DNA of 15,275 nucleotides from JBHFEI01 sp041928815 (GCF_041928815.1 NZ_JBHFEI010000032.1:1-15275), one strand, 5' to 3'; positions 7,853-15,154 are shown, counted from the first letter of the stretch. A program made the numbers and translations. The notes: generated by a model not told the origin, from the sequence alone.

Positions 7853-8347
7853 GTCAGCACTACCCCCTCCGGTTACGAAAGCGAAACCTCTCGAACCCGG
7901 CGCCATCACAAACGAAAATGCCCGACCACGCAAGGTGAAACCTCGAACAGCTCAGACGACTTCACAGACGCTTTCGGTTTTTCGACGGAATCGCCGCCGA
8001 AAAAACCATGTCCAAGCCACCTTGTTACGGGAGAGGCGGCGGGAAAGTTTCGGCATTCCAGAGAAAAAAGCACCCAATATTGGTGCAAATGAACCGGGAA
8101 CACAAATTCCGTCGCGTTGTTCACTGCGCGCAGTCCAATTTTCCTCATTCCTCAAAATGCGCGTGAAACTTTTCGAGTCCGGGTCTCGTCTTGGTCGTCT
8201 GTCAGGATGAGCGCAATGGGAGTGACGCAAGCCTGTCCGCACGACGGCAAGCAAGTCCGGCAATGATCAAAGGAACAAGATGCTCGTCGAGCGTCTTCGC
8301 TATACCTTGCTCAGATTTTCAATATGAAAATAAATATAAAATAGACG

Positions 8348-8375
8348 TTGACGTATAAATTTAAATATGTAGATC
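8348..8375 (+). promoter_or_regulatory. Weak candidate promoter for the ferritin-like gene
   Basis: TTGACG at 8348-8353 resembles a -35 element. At a 16-bp spacing TAGATC could act as a poor -10, and it falls inside the 14-bp palindrome. The AT-rich surroundings offer many alternative -10 boxes, so this is only a suggestion. Confidence 0.2.
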
Positions 8376-8380
8376 TACAT
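8367..8380. promoter_or_regulatory. Perfect 14-bp palindrome, possible operator
   Basis: ATGTAGATCTACAT is its own reverse complement and lies about 86 bp before the start of the ferritin-like gene. A perfect dyad of this size close to a candidate -35 is the usual form of a dimeric repressor or activator site. The regulator is unknown. Confidence 0.4.
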
Positions 8381-8418
8381 CGTCAGTATTTCTGAATATA
8401 AAATCGCACTAATGCACA

Positions 8419-8443
8419 AAAATTCAAGATAGTCTTGAATTTT
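8419..8443. promoter_or_regulatory. Perfect inverted repeat with 11-bp arms in the leader of the ferritin-like gene
   Basis: AAAATTCAAGA and TCTTGAATTTT flank a TAG centre and match at all 11 positions. The repeat ends 22 bp before the ATG at 8466 and just ahead of the ribosome binding site GAGAGG. It could be a protein operator, or an RNA stem-loop that stabilises the message or controls access to the ribosome binding site. It lacks a following T run on the plus strand, so a terminator is unlikely. Confidence 0.5.
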
Positions 8444-8465
8444 ACCCATCACGGGAGAGGGTCGC

Positions 8466-9368
8466 ATGTTCAATCTGAAGCAAAACGTGGATGCCGGGTC
8501 GCCGAAGCCAGTCAATCTGGAAGCCGGTCGCCGGGCGTTCCTCAGGAGTGCCGGTCTGATGGCCGCCGGTGCCGCCACACTTGGCCTTGCCGGAATGCCC
8601 GAAAATGCGCAGGCGCAAGAACTCGATGACGCGACCATTCTCAACTTCGCGCTCAATCTCGAATATCTCGAAGCGGAATTTTACCTGATCGCCGCCTTCG
8701 GACGCCGCCTCATCGATGCGGATACGGATGGCAGCGGTCGTCTCGGCGGCGTCATCGGCGGACGGGCCGTCGACTTCAAGACCTCGCTGATCAAGGCCTA
8801 TGCTGCGGAAATCGCCCGCGACGAGCAGGCGCATGTCCGCTTCCTGCGCAAGGCGCTCGGCAGCGCCAAGGTCGCCCGACCCGGCATCAATCTGAAGTCG
8901 AGCTTCACGGCGGCGGCGCGTGCGGCCGGGCTCGTCGATTCCAAGACGGAATTCGACGCCTTCGCCAATGAAGACAATTTTCTGCTGGCCGCCTTCATCT
9001 TTGAGGATGTCGGCGTCACCGCCTACAAGGGCGCCGCGCGCTTCATCTCCAACAAGGACTATCTCGAAGCGGCGGCCGGCCTGCTGGCCGTCGAAGCCTA
9101 CCACGCCGGCGAGATCCGCAGCCTGCTCGCCTCGCGTGGTCTCTTCGACCAGGCGAACGCCATTTCCGACGCACGCGATTCCCTAGATGGCGAAAGCGAC
9201 CTCGACCAGGGCATTCGCATGGACAAGTCGGTCAACATCGTGCCGACCGACAGCAATGGCCTCGCTTTCAGCCGGTCACCGCAACAGGTCCTCAACATCG
9301 TCTATCTCGGCGACAGCGCAAGCGCGGCAAGCTTCTTCCCGCGCAAGCTGAATGGCGGCATCGCCTGA
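8466..9368 (+). CDS. Tat-exported ferritin-like domain protein, candidate secretion substrate
   Basis: The 300-residue protein has a twin-arginine signal (G-R-R-A-F-L-R at 21-27), a hydrophobic stretch and a likely cut after A-Q-A at residue 50. The mature part resembles the ferritin-like family PF13668, related to plant desiccation-related proteins. It is a helical bundle with candidate metal ligands Glu66/Glu69/Glu71, Glu120-x-x-His123, Glu180 and Glu210-x-x-His213. About 70 residues follow the bundle. A good ribosome binding site (GAGAGG, five bases before ATG) supports the start. It lies alone between the divergent secretion arms and ends in its own terminator. Family membership and export are well supported. 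Iron binding is plausible from the residues. Being a T2S cargo is an inference from position and from folded export. Confidence 0.88.
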   Translation: MFNLKQNVDAGSPKPVNLEAGRRAFLRSAGLMAAGAATLGLAGMPENAQAQELDDATILNFALNLEYLEAEFYLIAAFGRRLIDADTDGSGRLGGVIGGRAVDFKTSLIKAYAAEIARDEQAHVRFLRKALGSAKVARPGINLKSSFTAAARAAGLVDSKTEFDAFANEDNFLLAAFIFEDVGVTAYKGAARFISNKDYLEAAAGLLAVEAYHAGEIRSLLASRGLFDQANAISDARDSLDGESDLDQGIRMDKSVNIVPTDSNGLAFSRSPQQVLNIVYLGDSASAASFFPRKLNGGIA

Positions 9369-9391
9369 TAGCGGCGCCCGCCAAAACCGAG

Positions 9392-9425
9392 AGCAGCCCA
9401 CGCGTCGCGCGGGCTGCTTTTTCTT
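9392..9425 (+). terminator. Intrinsic terminator after the ferritin-like gene
   Basis: AGCAGCCC at 9392-9399 pairs perfectly with GGGCTGCT at 9411-9418. An inner CGCG/CGCG pairing may extend the stem, and TTTTTCTT follows. It lies 24 bp after the stop codon and 122 bp before gspE, so it would separate ferritin-like transcription from the secretion genes. Confidence 0.88.
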
Positions 9426-9546
9426 GCCGATTATGGCGCATGGTGTCGAGATCAGGACGGCAGACGCGCTTTCAATGGATTCGCGCTTCAATTTGGCCAC
9501 CGCTGCTGCTTTACTCCGCTTCCAGGCCAAGAAAGGAATGTTCAAC

Positions 9547-11217
9547 ATGCCGTCGCCCGCACCGTCGCCGGCCGTTTCGGAGGGCTTTCCAGCTTTCCTC
9601 GCTGCCCGCATCGGTGTTGCCGTTCCAGTCGAAGCGGCCAGCTCCGCACAGGAGCTCTGGCGCAATGGTGTCGCCAGTGCTGCCGATATTGCCGACTGCT
9701 TCGCGCAATATTGCGACCTGCCGCGCGCTTCATTCGACGAGGTCGCTGCCCGGCCGGCGCTGCTGACCGACCTGTCCCGTCGCTATCTGCGCGAATGCAA
9801 CGTGTTTCCCTTCAGCGGCGAGGATGCCGTATGCGTGGCGATTGCCGATCCGACGCGGGACGATGCGATCAAGGCGCTCAAACTGGCGCTTGGCTGCCGG
9901 CCCAATCTGGTCGTCGTCTCCTTCGAGGACATCGAGCTGCTGTTCGAGCGGACGGCGCAGCAGGACGAGGGTGTGACCGGCGTCTCCGCCGACGAGACGG
10001 TTGACAACGAAGCGCTCGACGACACGTTGCAATCGATGCAGGATCTGGCGCGCGGCGCGCCGATCGTACGCCTGATCGACGAAATTCTCGAGCGCGCCGT
10101 CAGCACCGGCGCGACCGACGTCCATCTGGAAACGGAACGCGACCAGTTGCGCGTCCGTTTCCGGGTGGATGGGCAGTTGCGCCGCGATCAGCGCCTGCCG
10201 CTCGCCATGGCGCCCGCCGTCATCTCGCGCATCAAGATTCTCGCGGGACTGGACATTGCCGACAGGCGGCTGCCGCAGGACGGTCGCGCTAATCTCCGCA
10301 TCGGCTCGGCCGAAGCCGATCTTCGTGTCGCGGTGATGCCGACCATGTATGGCGAGACGGCGGTGCTTCGCATCCTGCTGCGCGATTCACGCCTGCTCGA
10401 CCTTGGCCGCATCGGCATGAACGAGAAGGACCAGGAAAGCCTCGCGGGCCTTCTTGCCGAGCCGCATGGCATCATTGTCGTCACCGGACCGACGGGCAGC
10501 GGCAAGACGACGACGCTCGCCACGGCGATCTCGATGCTGAACGATCCGAAGCGCAAGATCGTCACCGTCGAAGACCCGATCGAATACCAGATCGCCGGCA
10601 TTCACCAGACCCAGATCAAGCCGTCGATCGGCCTGACCTTTGCCAGCGCGCTGCGATCGTTCCTGCGCCATGACCCCGATATCATCATGGTCGGCGAAAT
10701 GCGCGACCGCGAAACCGCCGGCATCGGTGTGCAGGCGGCGCTGACGGGCCATCTTGTTCTGACGACATTGCATACAAACTCCGCGAGCGACGCCGTGGTC
10801 CGGCTGATCGACATGGGTGTCGAGCCTTATCTGCTCGGCTCCAGCCTGCGCGGCATCATCGGCCAGCGGCTTGTTCGCCGGCTTTGCGACCGCTGCAAGA
10901 TCGCCGACGAGGCTGCGGCTGGGAGCGCACGCCAACTGGCCGAAAGACGCTCCCTGCGCTTTCCACAAGAGAGCGCTTACCATCGGGCCACGGGCTGCGA
11001 GACGTGCGGCCACACGGGGTATCGTGGACGCATCGGCGTTTTCGAAGTGTTGCGCGCAGACGAAGAGATCCGCGCGCTGGTCCGCGAAAATCCGGCGCCG
11101 ACCCTATTGTCCGAGCGTGCCCGGCAGGATGGAATGACCCTGATGCTGGAGGATGGACTGGCCAAGAGCGCCGCGGGTCTGACCACGGTCGAGGAAGTGC
11201 TGCGGGCAACGGGTTAG
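9547..11217 (+). CDS. gspE: Type II secretion ATPase GspE
   Basis: This is the cytoplasmic hexameric ATPase that drives pseudopilus assembly. The protein is 556 residues. An N-terminal MshEN/N1E-type domain lies at about 40-150, followed by the secretion ATPase core. Visible motifs are Walker A G-P-T-G-S-G-K-T-T (314-322, Lys320), the Asp box around E-D-P-I-E-Y, Walker B D-P-D-I-I-M-V-G-E-M-R-D (from 376), and the His box L-T-T-L-H-T-N. The zinc-binding cysteine pairs Cys447/Cys450 and Cys484/Cys487 mark GspE/PilB-type ATPases. The frame is open back to 9352, but that region holds the upstream terminator. AAAGGA nine bases before the ATG at 9547 selects this start over the ATG at 9538. Confidence 0.95.
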   Translation: MPSPAPSPAVSEGFPAFLAARIGVAVPVEAASSAQELWRNGVASAADIADCFAQYCDLPRASFDEVAARPALLTDLSRRYLRECNVFPFSGEDAVCVAIADPTRDDAIKALKLALGCRPNLVVVSFEDIELLFERTAQQDEGVTGVSADETVDNEALDDTLQSMQDLARGAPIVRLIDEILERAVSTGATDVHLETERDQLRVRFRVDGQLRRDQRLPLAMAPAVISRIKILAGLDIADRRLPQDGRANLRIGSAEADLRVAVMPTMYGETAVLRILLRDSRLLDLGRIGMNEKDQESLAGLLAEPHGIIVVTGPTGSGKTTTLATAISMLNDPKRKIVTVEDPIEYQIAGIHQTQIKPSIGLTFASALRSFLRHDPDIIMVGEMRDRETAGIGVQAALTGHLVLTTLHTNSASDAVVRLIDMGVEPYLLGSSLRGIIGQRLVRRLCDRCKIADEAAAGSARQLAERRSLRFPQESAYHRATGCETCGHTGYRGRIGVFEVLRADEEIRALVRENPAPTLLSERARQDGMTLMLEDGLAKSAAGLTTVEEVLRATG

Positions 11218-11305
11218 CGACAGGGATGATGCATCGGATTTCAAGAAGGCTCATACCTGCCGTTCGCGACGAGGTATGTCGTTTTCATTCCTGTCAGGTG
11301 CACCG

Positions 11306-12367
11306 ATGACAGCGGCGCGAGACACGTTGATCGGTCGCCACGTGATGCCTCTCGTCGATGCCTTTGTCGATGTGATCGAGCCGGTATTCTCGTCCCGGCG
11401 AAGTCGCACCCGATTGATCGCGGTCGCCGACGAAGATGATGGCATGTCGTTCTATCAGGTTCACGGTCGCACTGCGACGTTTCTTGGCAATGGGGACGGG
11501 CTGCGTGATCGCGGTGAGCGTGTGGTCCGACGATTCCGGAAAGGAGATGTCGAGCTGCGCTTGCCGGCGGACAAGCTGGTGTTTGCCAGCATAAAGGTGC
11601 CGCGCGAGGCACTGGCCTATGTGCCGCAAATTGTCGAAAGCCGCCTCGACCGGCTAACGCCGTGGGCGACGGAGAAGCTTCTCTATGGGTTCGACGCCTC
11701 GGCGAAGCCCGGTCCGGACGGGCAGGTGGATGTCGCCTTTGCCGCGACATCGCACGATATAGCCGCCCCTGGCCTGGCGCGGATCGCAGCCTTTGGGCTG
11801 ACGCCGTCGCGCGTCGGACCTGCGGCGGACAGGATCGAGCAACCTTTGCGTATCGATCTGCTGCGCGGTTCGAACGAAACGGCACGAAACCGGCATCGCC
11901 GGCGTCTGGCGTTCCTCGCCACGGCCTGCCTGCTGGTCTCTCTTGTTGTCTACGCGGGCAGCCTCATCGCGCAAGTATCGGCGGCCCAGAGGCTGGCCGA
12001 CCACCAGGCGACACTTGCGCAACTGCGCCAGCAGCTGGTGCAAAGCTCGGGGCGCGTCACCGGTCGCCAGCGCGAGGTGGCCCTGCTTGCCGAAAAGAAA
12101 CCGGAAAACGCCCTGTTCGTGCTGATCGACCGGCTGGCGACCATCATCCCGCAGGATACCTTTCTCGATGCGCTGGACATCGGTCCTGCACAGATACGGA
12201 TTGCCGGAAATTCCGCCGACGCGTCCGCGCTGATTCCCCTTCTCGAAGCCGAACCTGGGTTTTCCGAAGCTGTCTTCGCAGCACCCGTGACGCGCCAGGA
12301 AGGCGGCCTCGATCGCTTCGACATTTCCGTTCGGCGACGGCTTGTCGCTGCGGAGATTGTGCCATGA
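11306..12367 (+). CDS. gspL: Type II secretion protein GspL, PilN-like
   Basis: This is a probable bitopic inner-membrane protein linking GspE to GspM and GspF. The 353-residue protein has a cytoplasmic part (1-200), including V-P-R-E-A-L-A-Y-V-P-Q-I-V-E and D-R-L-T-P-W, as in GspL/PilM-like domains. One membrane helix lies at about 201-223 (L-A-F-L-A-T-A-C-L-L-V-S-L-V-V-Y). A Gln/Leu-rich coiled-coil stretch runs to about 265, and a PilN/ferredoxin-like periplasmic domain follows. The cytoplasmic part is at the short end for GspL. ATG at 11306 has AGG seven bases upstream. The in-frame ATG at 11276 has GAGG almost touching it and is less likely. The gene lies 88 bp after gspE and overlaps gspM by ATGA. 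The L assignment rests on topology and order. Confidence 0.8.
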   Translation: MTAARDTLIGRHVMPLVDAFVDVIEPVFSSRRSRTRLIAVADEDDGMSFYQVHGRTATFLGNGDGLRDRGERVVRRFRKGDVELRLPADKLVFASIKVPREALAYVPQIVESRLDRLTPWATEKLLYGFDASAKPGPDGQVDVAFAATSHDIAAPGLARIAAFGLTPSRVGPAADRIEQPLRIDLLRGSNETARNRHRRRLAFLATACLLVSLVVYAGSLIAQVSAAQRLADHQATLAQLRQQLVQSSGRVTGRQREVALLAEKKPENALFVLIDRLATIIPQDTFLDALDIGPAQIRIAGNSADASALIPLLEAEPGFSEAVFAAPVTRQEGGLDRFDISVRRRLVAAEIVP

Positions 12368-12918
12368 ACGCCGGGACGGCGACGGCGCGGCGCGCGCTGT
12401 CGATTTTGCTCTTTATCGCGCTGCCCGCCACCCTGCTCCTGCTCTCCGTCTCCCAATGCCTGCAATTTTCCGAGGACACGCATGCCGCCCAGGAAAGTGA
12501 GAACCAGATCACCGTGCTGACCCGCCGTCTGGCGAGCCATGGAAACGGCCGGACGCCTGATATCACATCGATCTATGTACCCGGGGCGACGAGAACGTCC
12601 GCGGTTGCCACCCTGCAGCAGCAGCTTTCCTCCGCTGTTGCATCCGCTTCCGGAAAGGTGATCGAGACTGCCGTCATCGACCTGCCGGTCGCGCCCGACG
12701 AACAGGAGGAGCAGATCGGCGTGCGCGCGACATTCGACATCGACAATGACGGATTGCTGGAGCTGCTCTATGCCCTGGAAACGCAGGTGCCACTCATCAG
12801 CCTCGACACCTTGTCGGCGCGACGGCTGTCATCCGACCCGGCAACACAGGATGGCCAACTCCTCCGTGTCGACATCACTACGCGCGCCCACTGGAAACAA
12901 CAAGGCTCACCTCAATGA
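12364..12918 (+). CDS. gspM: Type II secretion protein GspM (subtype b-like)
   Basis: The 184-residue protein has one N-terminal membrane helix (about 11-31, A-L-S-I-L-L-F-I-A-L-P-A-T-L-L-L-L). A coiled-coil stretch with Q-E-S-E-N-Q follows, and then a periplasmic ferredoxin-like fold region. This matches the architecture of GspM, the partner of GspL, and its size and sequence fit the alphaproteobacterial subtype usually placed in T2SSM_b. It shares ATGA overlaps with gspL upstream and with the gspC/N-like gene downstream, so the three are almost certainly co-translated. GspM sequences diverge strongly, so the name depends partly on context. Confidence 0.78.
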   Translation: MNAGTATARRALSILLFIALPATLLLLSVSQCLQFSEDTHAAQESENQITVLTRRLASHGNGRTPDITSIYVPGATRTSAVATLQQQLSSAVASASGKVIETAVIDLPVAPDEQEEQIGVRATFDIDNDGLLELLYALETQVPLISLDTLSARRLSSDPATQDGQLLRVDITTRAHWKQQGSPQ

Positions 12919-13358
12919 TCAAACCATGTCTTCATAGGGCGGTGCTGATCCTATCGCTGTGCAGTATAACTTATGGCGGTCATGCTGCGGATGGAAATAC
13001 TGATAGGAGTGTTCTCAACCCTCTTGCCCGGATCGAGCTTCAATCGCTGATGGGATTTCGCGACAGGCCCCTGTTCTCGCCTTCCAGGGCGCGATCACCA
13101 GAGCCCTTGCCGTTGGAATTGCAGGAGCCAGCACCCGAGGAAACGGCAGAACTCAATATTCTTCTCCTTGGCATTGTCGCTTCGCCTGAAGGTGCTGTCG
13201 CCCATATTCTCGACCTTAGTGACGACAGCCGGACGATTTTGCGCCGTGGTGATACTTTTCAAGGTTGGCATATTGTATCAGTCGATACGGCAGGCGTGAC
13301 GATGCGGCGAGACGAAAATTTAAAATATCTATCAGTTTTCGCGAATTTAAATGAATGA
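12915..13358 (+). CDS. Small GspC/GspN-like periplasmic connector
   Basis: The 147-residue protein has a probable signal peptide (cut near G-G-H-A at 24) and F-R-D-R-P-L-F-S-P-S-R at about 48-58, a motif typical of small T2S proteins annotated as GspN or as GspC homology-region proteins. A beta-rich domain follows (L-N-I-L-L-L-G-I-V-A-S to the end) that resembles the GspC HR domain, which contacts the secretin N0 domain. There is no PDZ or coiled-coil domain. A lone N-terminal hydrophobic segment could also act as an anchor if it is not cleaved. The start overlaps the gspM stop by ATGA. It is the last gene of the plus arm; the DNA becomes AT-rich at its 3' end. The role as D-to-LM connector is inferred. 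Confidence 0.68.
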   Translation: MIKPCLHRAVLILSLCSITYGGHAADGNTDRSVLNPLARIELQSLMGFRDRPLFSPSRARSPEPLPLELQEPAPEETAELNILLLGIVASPEGAVAHILDLSDDSRTILRRGDTFQGWHIVSVDTAGVTMRRDENLKYLSVFANLNE

Positions 13359-14176
13359 ATGCGGTATATTGTCATTTATTGAATTTATCAAATATTGAGG
13401 CTTGCTCACTTTAAACGCAGATAGCGATTAGCAAGAAATCTGAGTGAATCGGTGACCGGAATGCTGTGCCGCAATTCCGCTGTTCTGTGGTCGTCGTCGA
13501 AATCAGCGATCATACCGTAGCCTCGCCTTTGCAGGTGGTCATGACATTTGCACTGGATTTCAAATGGGAGCCGCGACCGCTGAGCTCAAATTACTGCGTT
13601 TGCATCGATCTGACATAGAATGCAGCTTCTTTATAATGCGCGATCAATGCCTTGTTGAAACAGAACGCTTCAAGTTGAAAGAGGTCACGCCGAGAACTGG
13701 GTCTGTTGAAAATTCGCGTGTCGGTAATTCAAATCCGCCTCCGGGCACCAAAAATTCTCTAAAGAATTCAAGTGCTTGATCAGGCTAAAGTGTTCAACGG
13801 GCACAAGCCATGTCGCGTTCGTGTTGCGCTGGAATTTTCTGCAATTTCAACGGATGACCGCGACTGACCGCAAATCCATGCGACATGGAATGCAACATGT
13901 TGCGAAGCTCCTCGAAGCATGGTTGCTTGTTAAGCCAAGGATCCCGCCAACCTCTATCAACTCAAAAGTTAGCTCCCAGAGAGTACCCTGTGATCGCGTC
14001 GGAATCCCGCGCCAAGGGCGATCTCGGCTATTAAACGAGGAGGTGGCGTTACAGGGAAGGACGAGAGCATATAAGAAGGTGAAAAAACATCATCAGGACA
14101 ACGCGGAGGTCCTGCGTGGAGCGTCATCCTACCCATGCATTACCTTGATGAGGAGATAGACGGAGGGGGGCGGTTA
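13359..14176. other. Gene-poor region with a tRNA-like remnant
   Basis: I see no convincing intact gene in these 818 bp. The plus frames 13564-13779 and 13776-14159 lack ribosome binding sites, and the first runs through the tRNA-like sequence. A minus frame at 13406-13585 (open about 60 codons, ATG at 13513) has protein-like composition (M-I-A-D-F-D-D-D-H-R-T-A-E-L-R) and may be a gene remnant. A 12-bp palindrome, GCAACATGTTGC, lies at 13892-13903. The region marks the border between the secretion locus and the right-hand pair. Confidence 0.5.
13718..13750 (+). other. tRNA 3'-end-like sequence, possible attachment site
   Basis: Position 13718 begins GTGTCGG, then comes a T-loop-like TTCAAAT (13729-13735), then CCGCC and TCCGGGC, ending in ACCA at 13750. 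This is the layout of a tRNA T arm, 3' acceptor strand, discriminator base and CCA, and it most resembles alphaproteobacterial tRNA-Phe. The 5' side of the T stem reads GGTAA and pairs poorly with CCGCC. No GCCCGGA 5' acceptor strand lies at the right distance upstream, so no functional tRNA is present. Such 3' fragments are left where elements integrate into tRNA genes. Confidence 0.4.
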
Positions 14177-14668
14177 GTGGGCAAAAAGCGACGGCAAGGG
14201 TTTAACGATAAGTCGTCGGCAAAGCAGGGGCCGGGTGCGTATCGTCCTGATCAGTTTTCAGACCCTCAGACTTGGGAAGACTGGCTGAGGCTCGCCGGTC
14301 AGCATGAACAGACCGCTCGCCTAGTAGCGGAAAGCCGCCTTGCCGCTGCGCAAGCGCATTGGCATGCGGGGATCGGCGTTGAATGTGTACTTAAGGCTCT
14401 CATCTTTAAGAGATCGAGGTTCAACAGTTGGCCTTCCAAGCAGGCTAGGCCAGACCTCTACACCCACGACTTGCGCGACCTTTTGCGGGCCGCCGACATC
14501 ACAATATATCCGTCAGATAACGCTGCCGCTGCTTGGCATGTTGTGCTAAGCTGGCGGAGGGGTCAAGGCTATGACCCGAGACGAATGCCGCGCAAGATCG
14601 CTCGGCAAATGGTGGAAGCCGCATTTGGAAGCGGAGGGGTCGTGGAATGGTTAAAATCACTCATCTAG
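14177..14668 (+). CDS. HEPN-like domain protein of a two-gene unit
   Basis: The 163-residue protein matches the helical HEPN pattern. It has T-W-E-D-W-L-R-L-A, then H-A-G-I-G-V-E-C-V-L-K-A-L-I (the conserved second helix), then Y-T-H-D-L-R-D-L-L-R-A-A-D-I, and a final R-G-Q-G-Y-D-P-R-R-M to V-V-E-W-L. HEPN proteins are often RNases in toxin/antitoxin and defence systems, or helper subunits. The only R-x6-H candidate is Arg-Leu-Ala-Ala-Ala-Gln-Ala-His in the second helix, not the usual place, so nuclease activity is uncertain. I chose GTG at 14177 because GGAGGGG lies upstream; ATG at 14135 has none. It overlaps the next gene by 22 bp. Base composition is less GC-rich than in the secretion genes. 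Confidence 0.62.
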   Translation: MGKKRRQGFNDKSSAKQGPGAYRPDQFSDPQTWEDWLRLAGQHEQTARLVAESRLAAAQAHWHAGIGVECVLKALIFKRSRFNSWPSKQARPDLYTHDLRDLLRAADITIYPSDNAAAAWHVVLSWRRGQGYDPRRMPRKIARQMVEAAFGSGGVVEWLKSLI

Positions 14669-15135
14669 CGCCTCTGCCGCACGGTTATTTAGAAGCGGGA
14701 AAAGAGTTTGATGAAGCCCTTTCCGAATTGGGCTTGAGCGCGGCTTTTGTAACTTGGGCGTTTGACCGAGATATAAATTCGCATGTTCTGGTAATAATCA
14801 CAGACTTTCTTGATTATGCCGGTCCTTATGAAATCTCAAAGCAAATATTCAAAGCGTACAACGCGAGCGCATTACCTAAAAGCATAGATCCCTTCGTTAT
14901 TAGATTCTTCAGCGATAAAGAATGGATAGGCCGCGCCATGCTTAAGGTCACCTCTCCAGAGCTAAACGAGGAAGGCGGGGCGGTTTCAGAGAACGGTGAT
15001 TATTGGATCACGCAAGGCTTGGAGTGTCTTTACGAGTGGATTGTAAACAAGAGGGCAAAAAGAAGACGGGGAGCGTTGGAGGTTCAAAAAAGATGGAAAG
15101 CCTTCCAGTCTAATGTGATGTTGGTAGCCGCTTGA
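14647..15135 (+). CDS. Unrecognised 162-residue partner of the HEPN-like protein
   Basis: I do not recognise this family. The protein is soluble, with no signal or membrane segment. It has a mixed alpha/beta pattern: A-F-V-T-W-A-F-D-R-D, a hydrophobic strand V-L-V-I-I-T-D-F-L-D, A-S-A-L-P-K-S-I-D-P-F-V-I-R-F-F, and a basic C-terminal helix with K-R-A-K-R-R-R that could contact nucleic acid. It lacks the G-S-x-A-R-G and D-x-D motifs of the MNT nucleotidyltransferases that often partner HEPN proteins. GGAGGGG seven bases before the ATG is a strong ribosome binding site. The 22-bp overlap with the HEPN-like gene implies coupled translation. A role as antitoxin or modulator is a guess from the gene arrangement. 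Confidence 0.7.
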   Translation: MVKITHLAPLPHGYLEAGKEFDEALSELGLSAAFVTWAFDRDINSHVLVIITDFLDYAGPYEISKQIFKAYNASALPKSIDPFVIRFFSDKEWIGRAMLKVTSPELNEEGGAVSENGDYWITQGLECLYEWIVNKRAKRRRGALEVQKRWKAFQSNVMLVAA

Positions 15136-15154
15136 GCTTTGATCATTCCTTAAC

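Larger units (their letters stand above)
7853..8465. other. Divergent intergenic region between the two secretion arms
   Basis: This 613-bp stretch has no convincing gene. Short open frames on both strands (for example 7906-8148 minus) lack ribosome binding sites and family patterns. The left part, ahead of gspD, has coding-like GC and an imperfect stem at 7976-8007. The right part, from about 8290, is strikingly AT-rich compared with everything around it. It should hold the promoters for gspD (leftward) and for the ferritin-like gene (rightward). I cannot place a confident -35/-10 pair for gspD. Confidence 0.6.

Noticed and set aside
7976..8007. Imperfect inverted repeat upstream of gspD
   Set aside because: It has a mismatch and a bulge and no T run; it could be chance in a run of T and A residues.
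7906..8148. 80-codon minus-strand frame in the divergent region
   Set aside because: There is no ribosome binding site and no family pattern, and its composition is unlike the neighbouring genes.
9352..9546. In-frame upstream extension of gspE
   Set aside because: It begins inside the ferritin-like gene and runs through an intrinsic terminator; the ribosome binding site points to 9547.
13564..14159. Two plus-strand frames (13564-13779 and 13776-14159)
   Set aside because: They have no ribosome binding site and residue patterns unlike real proteins; the first crosses the tRNA-like sequence.
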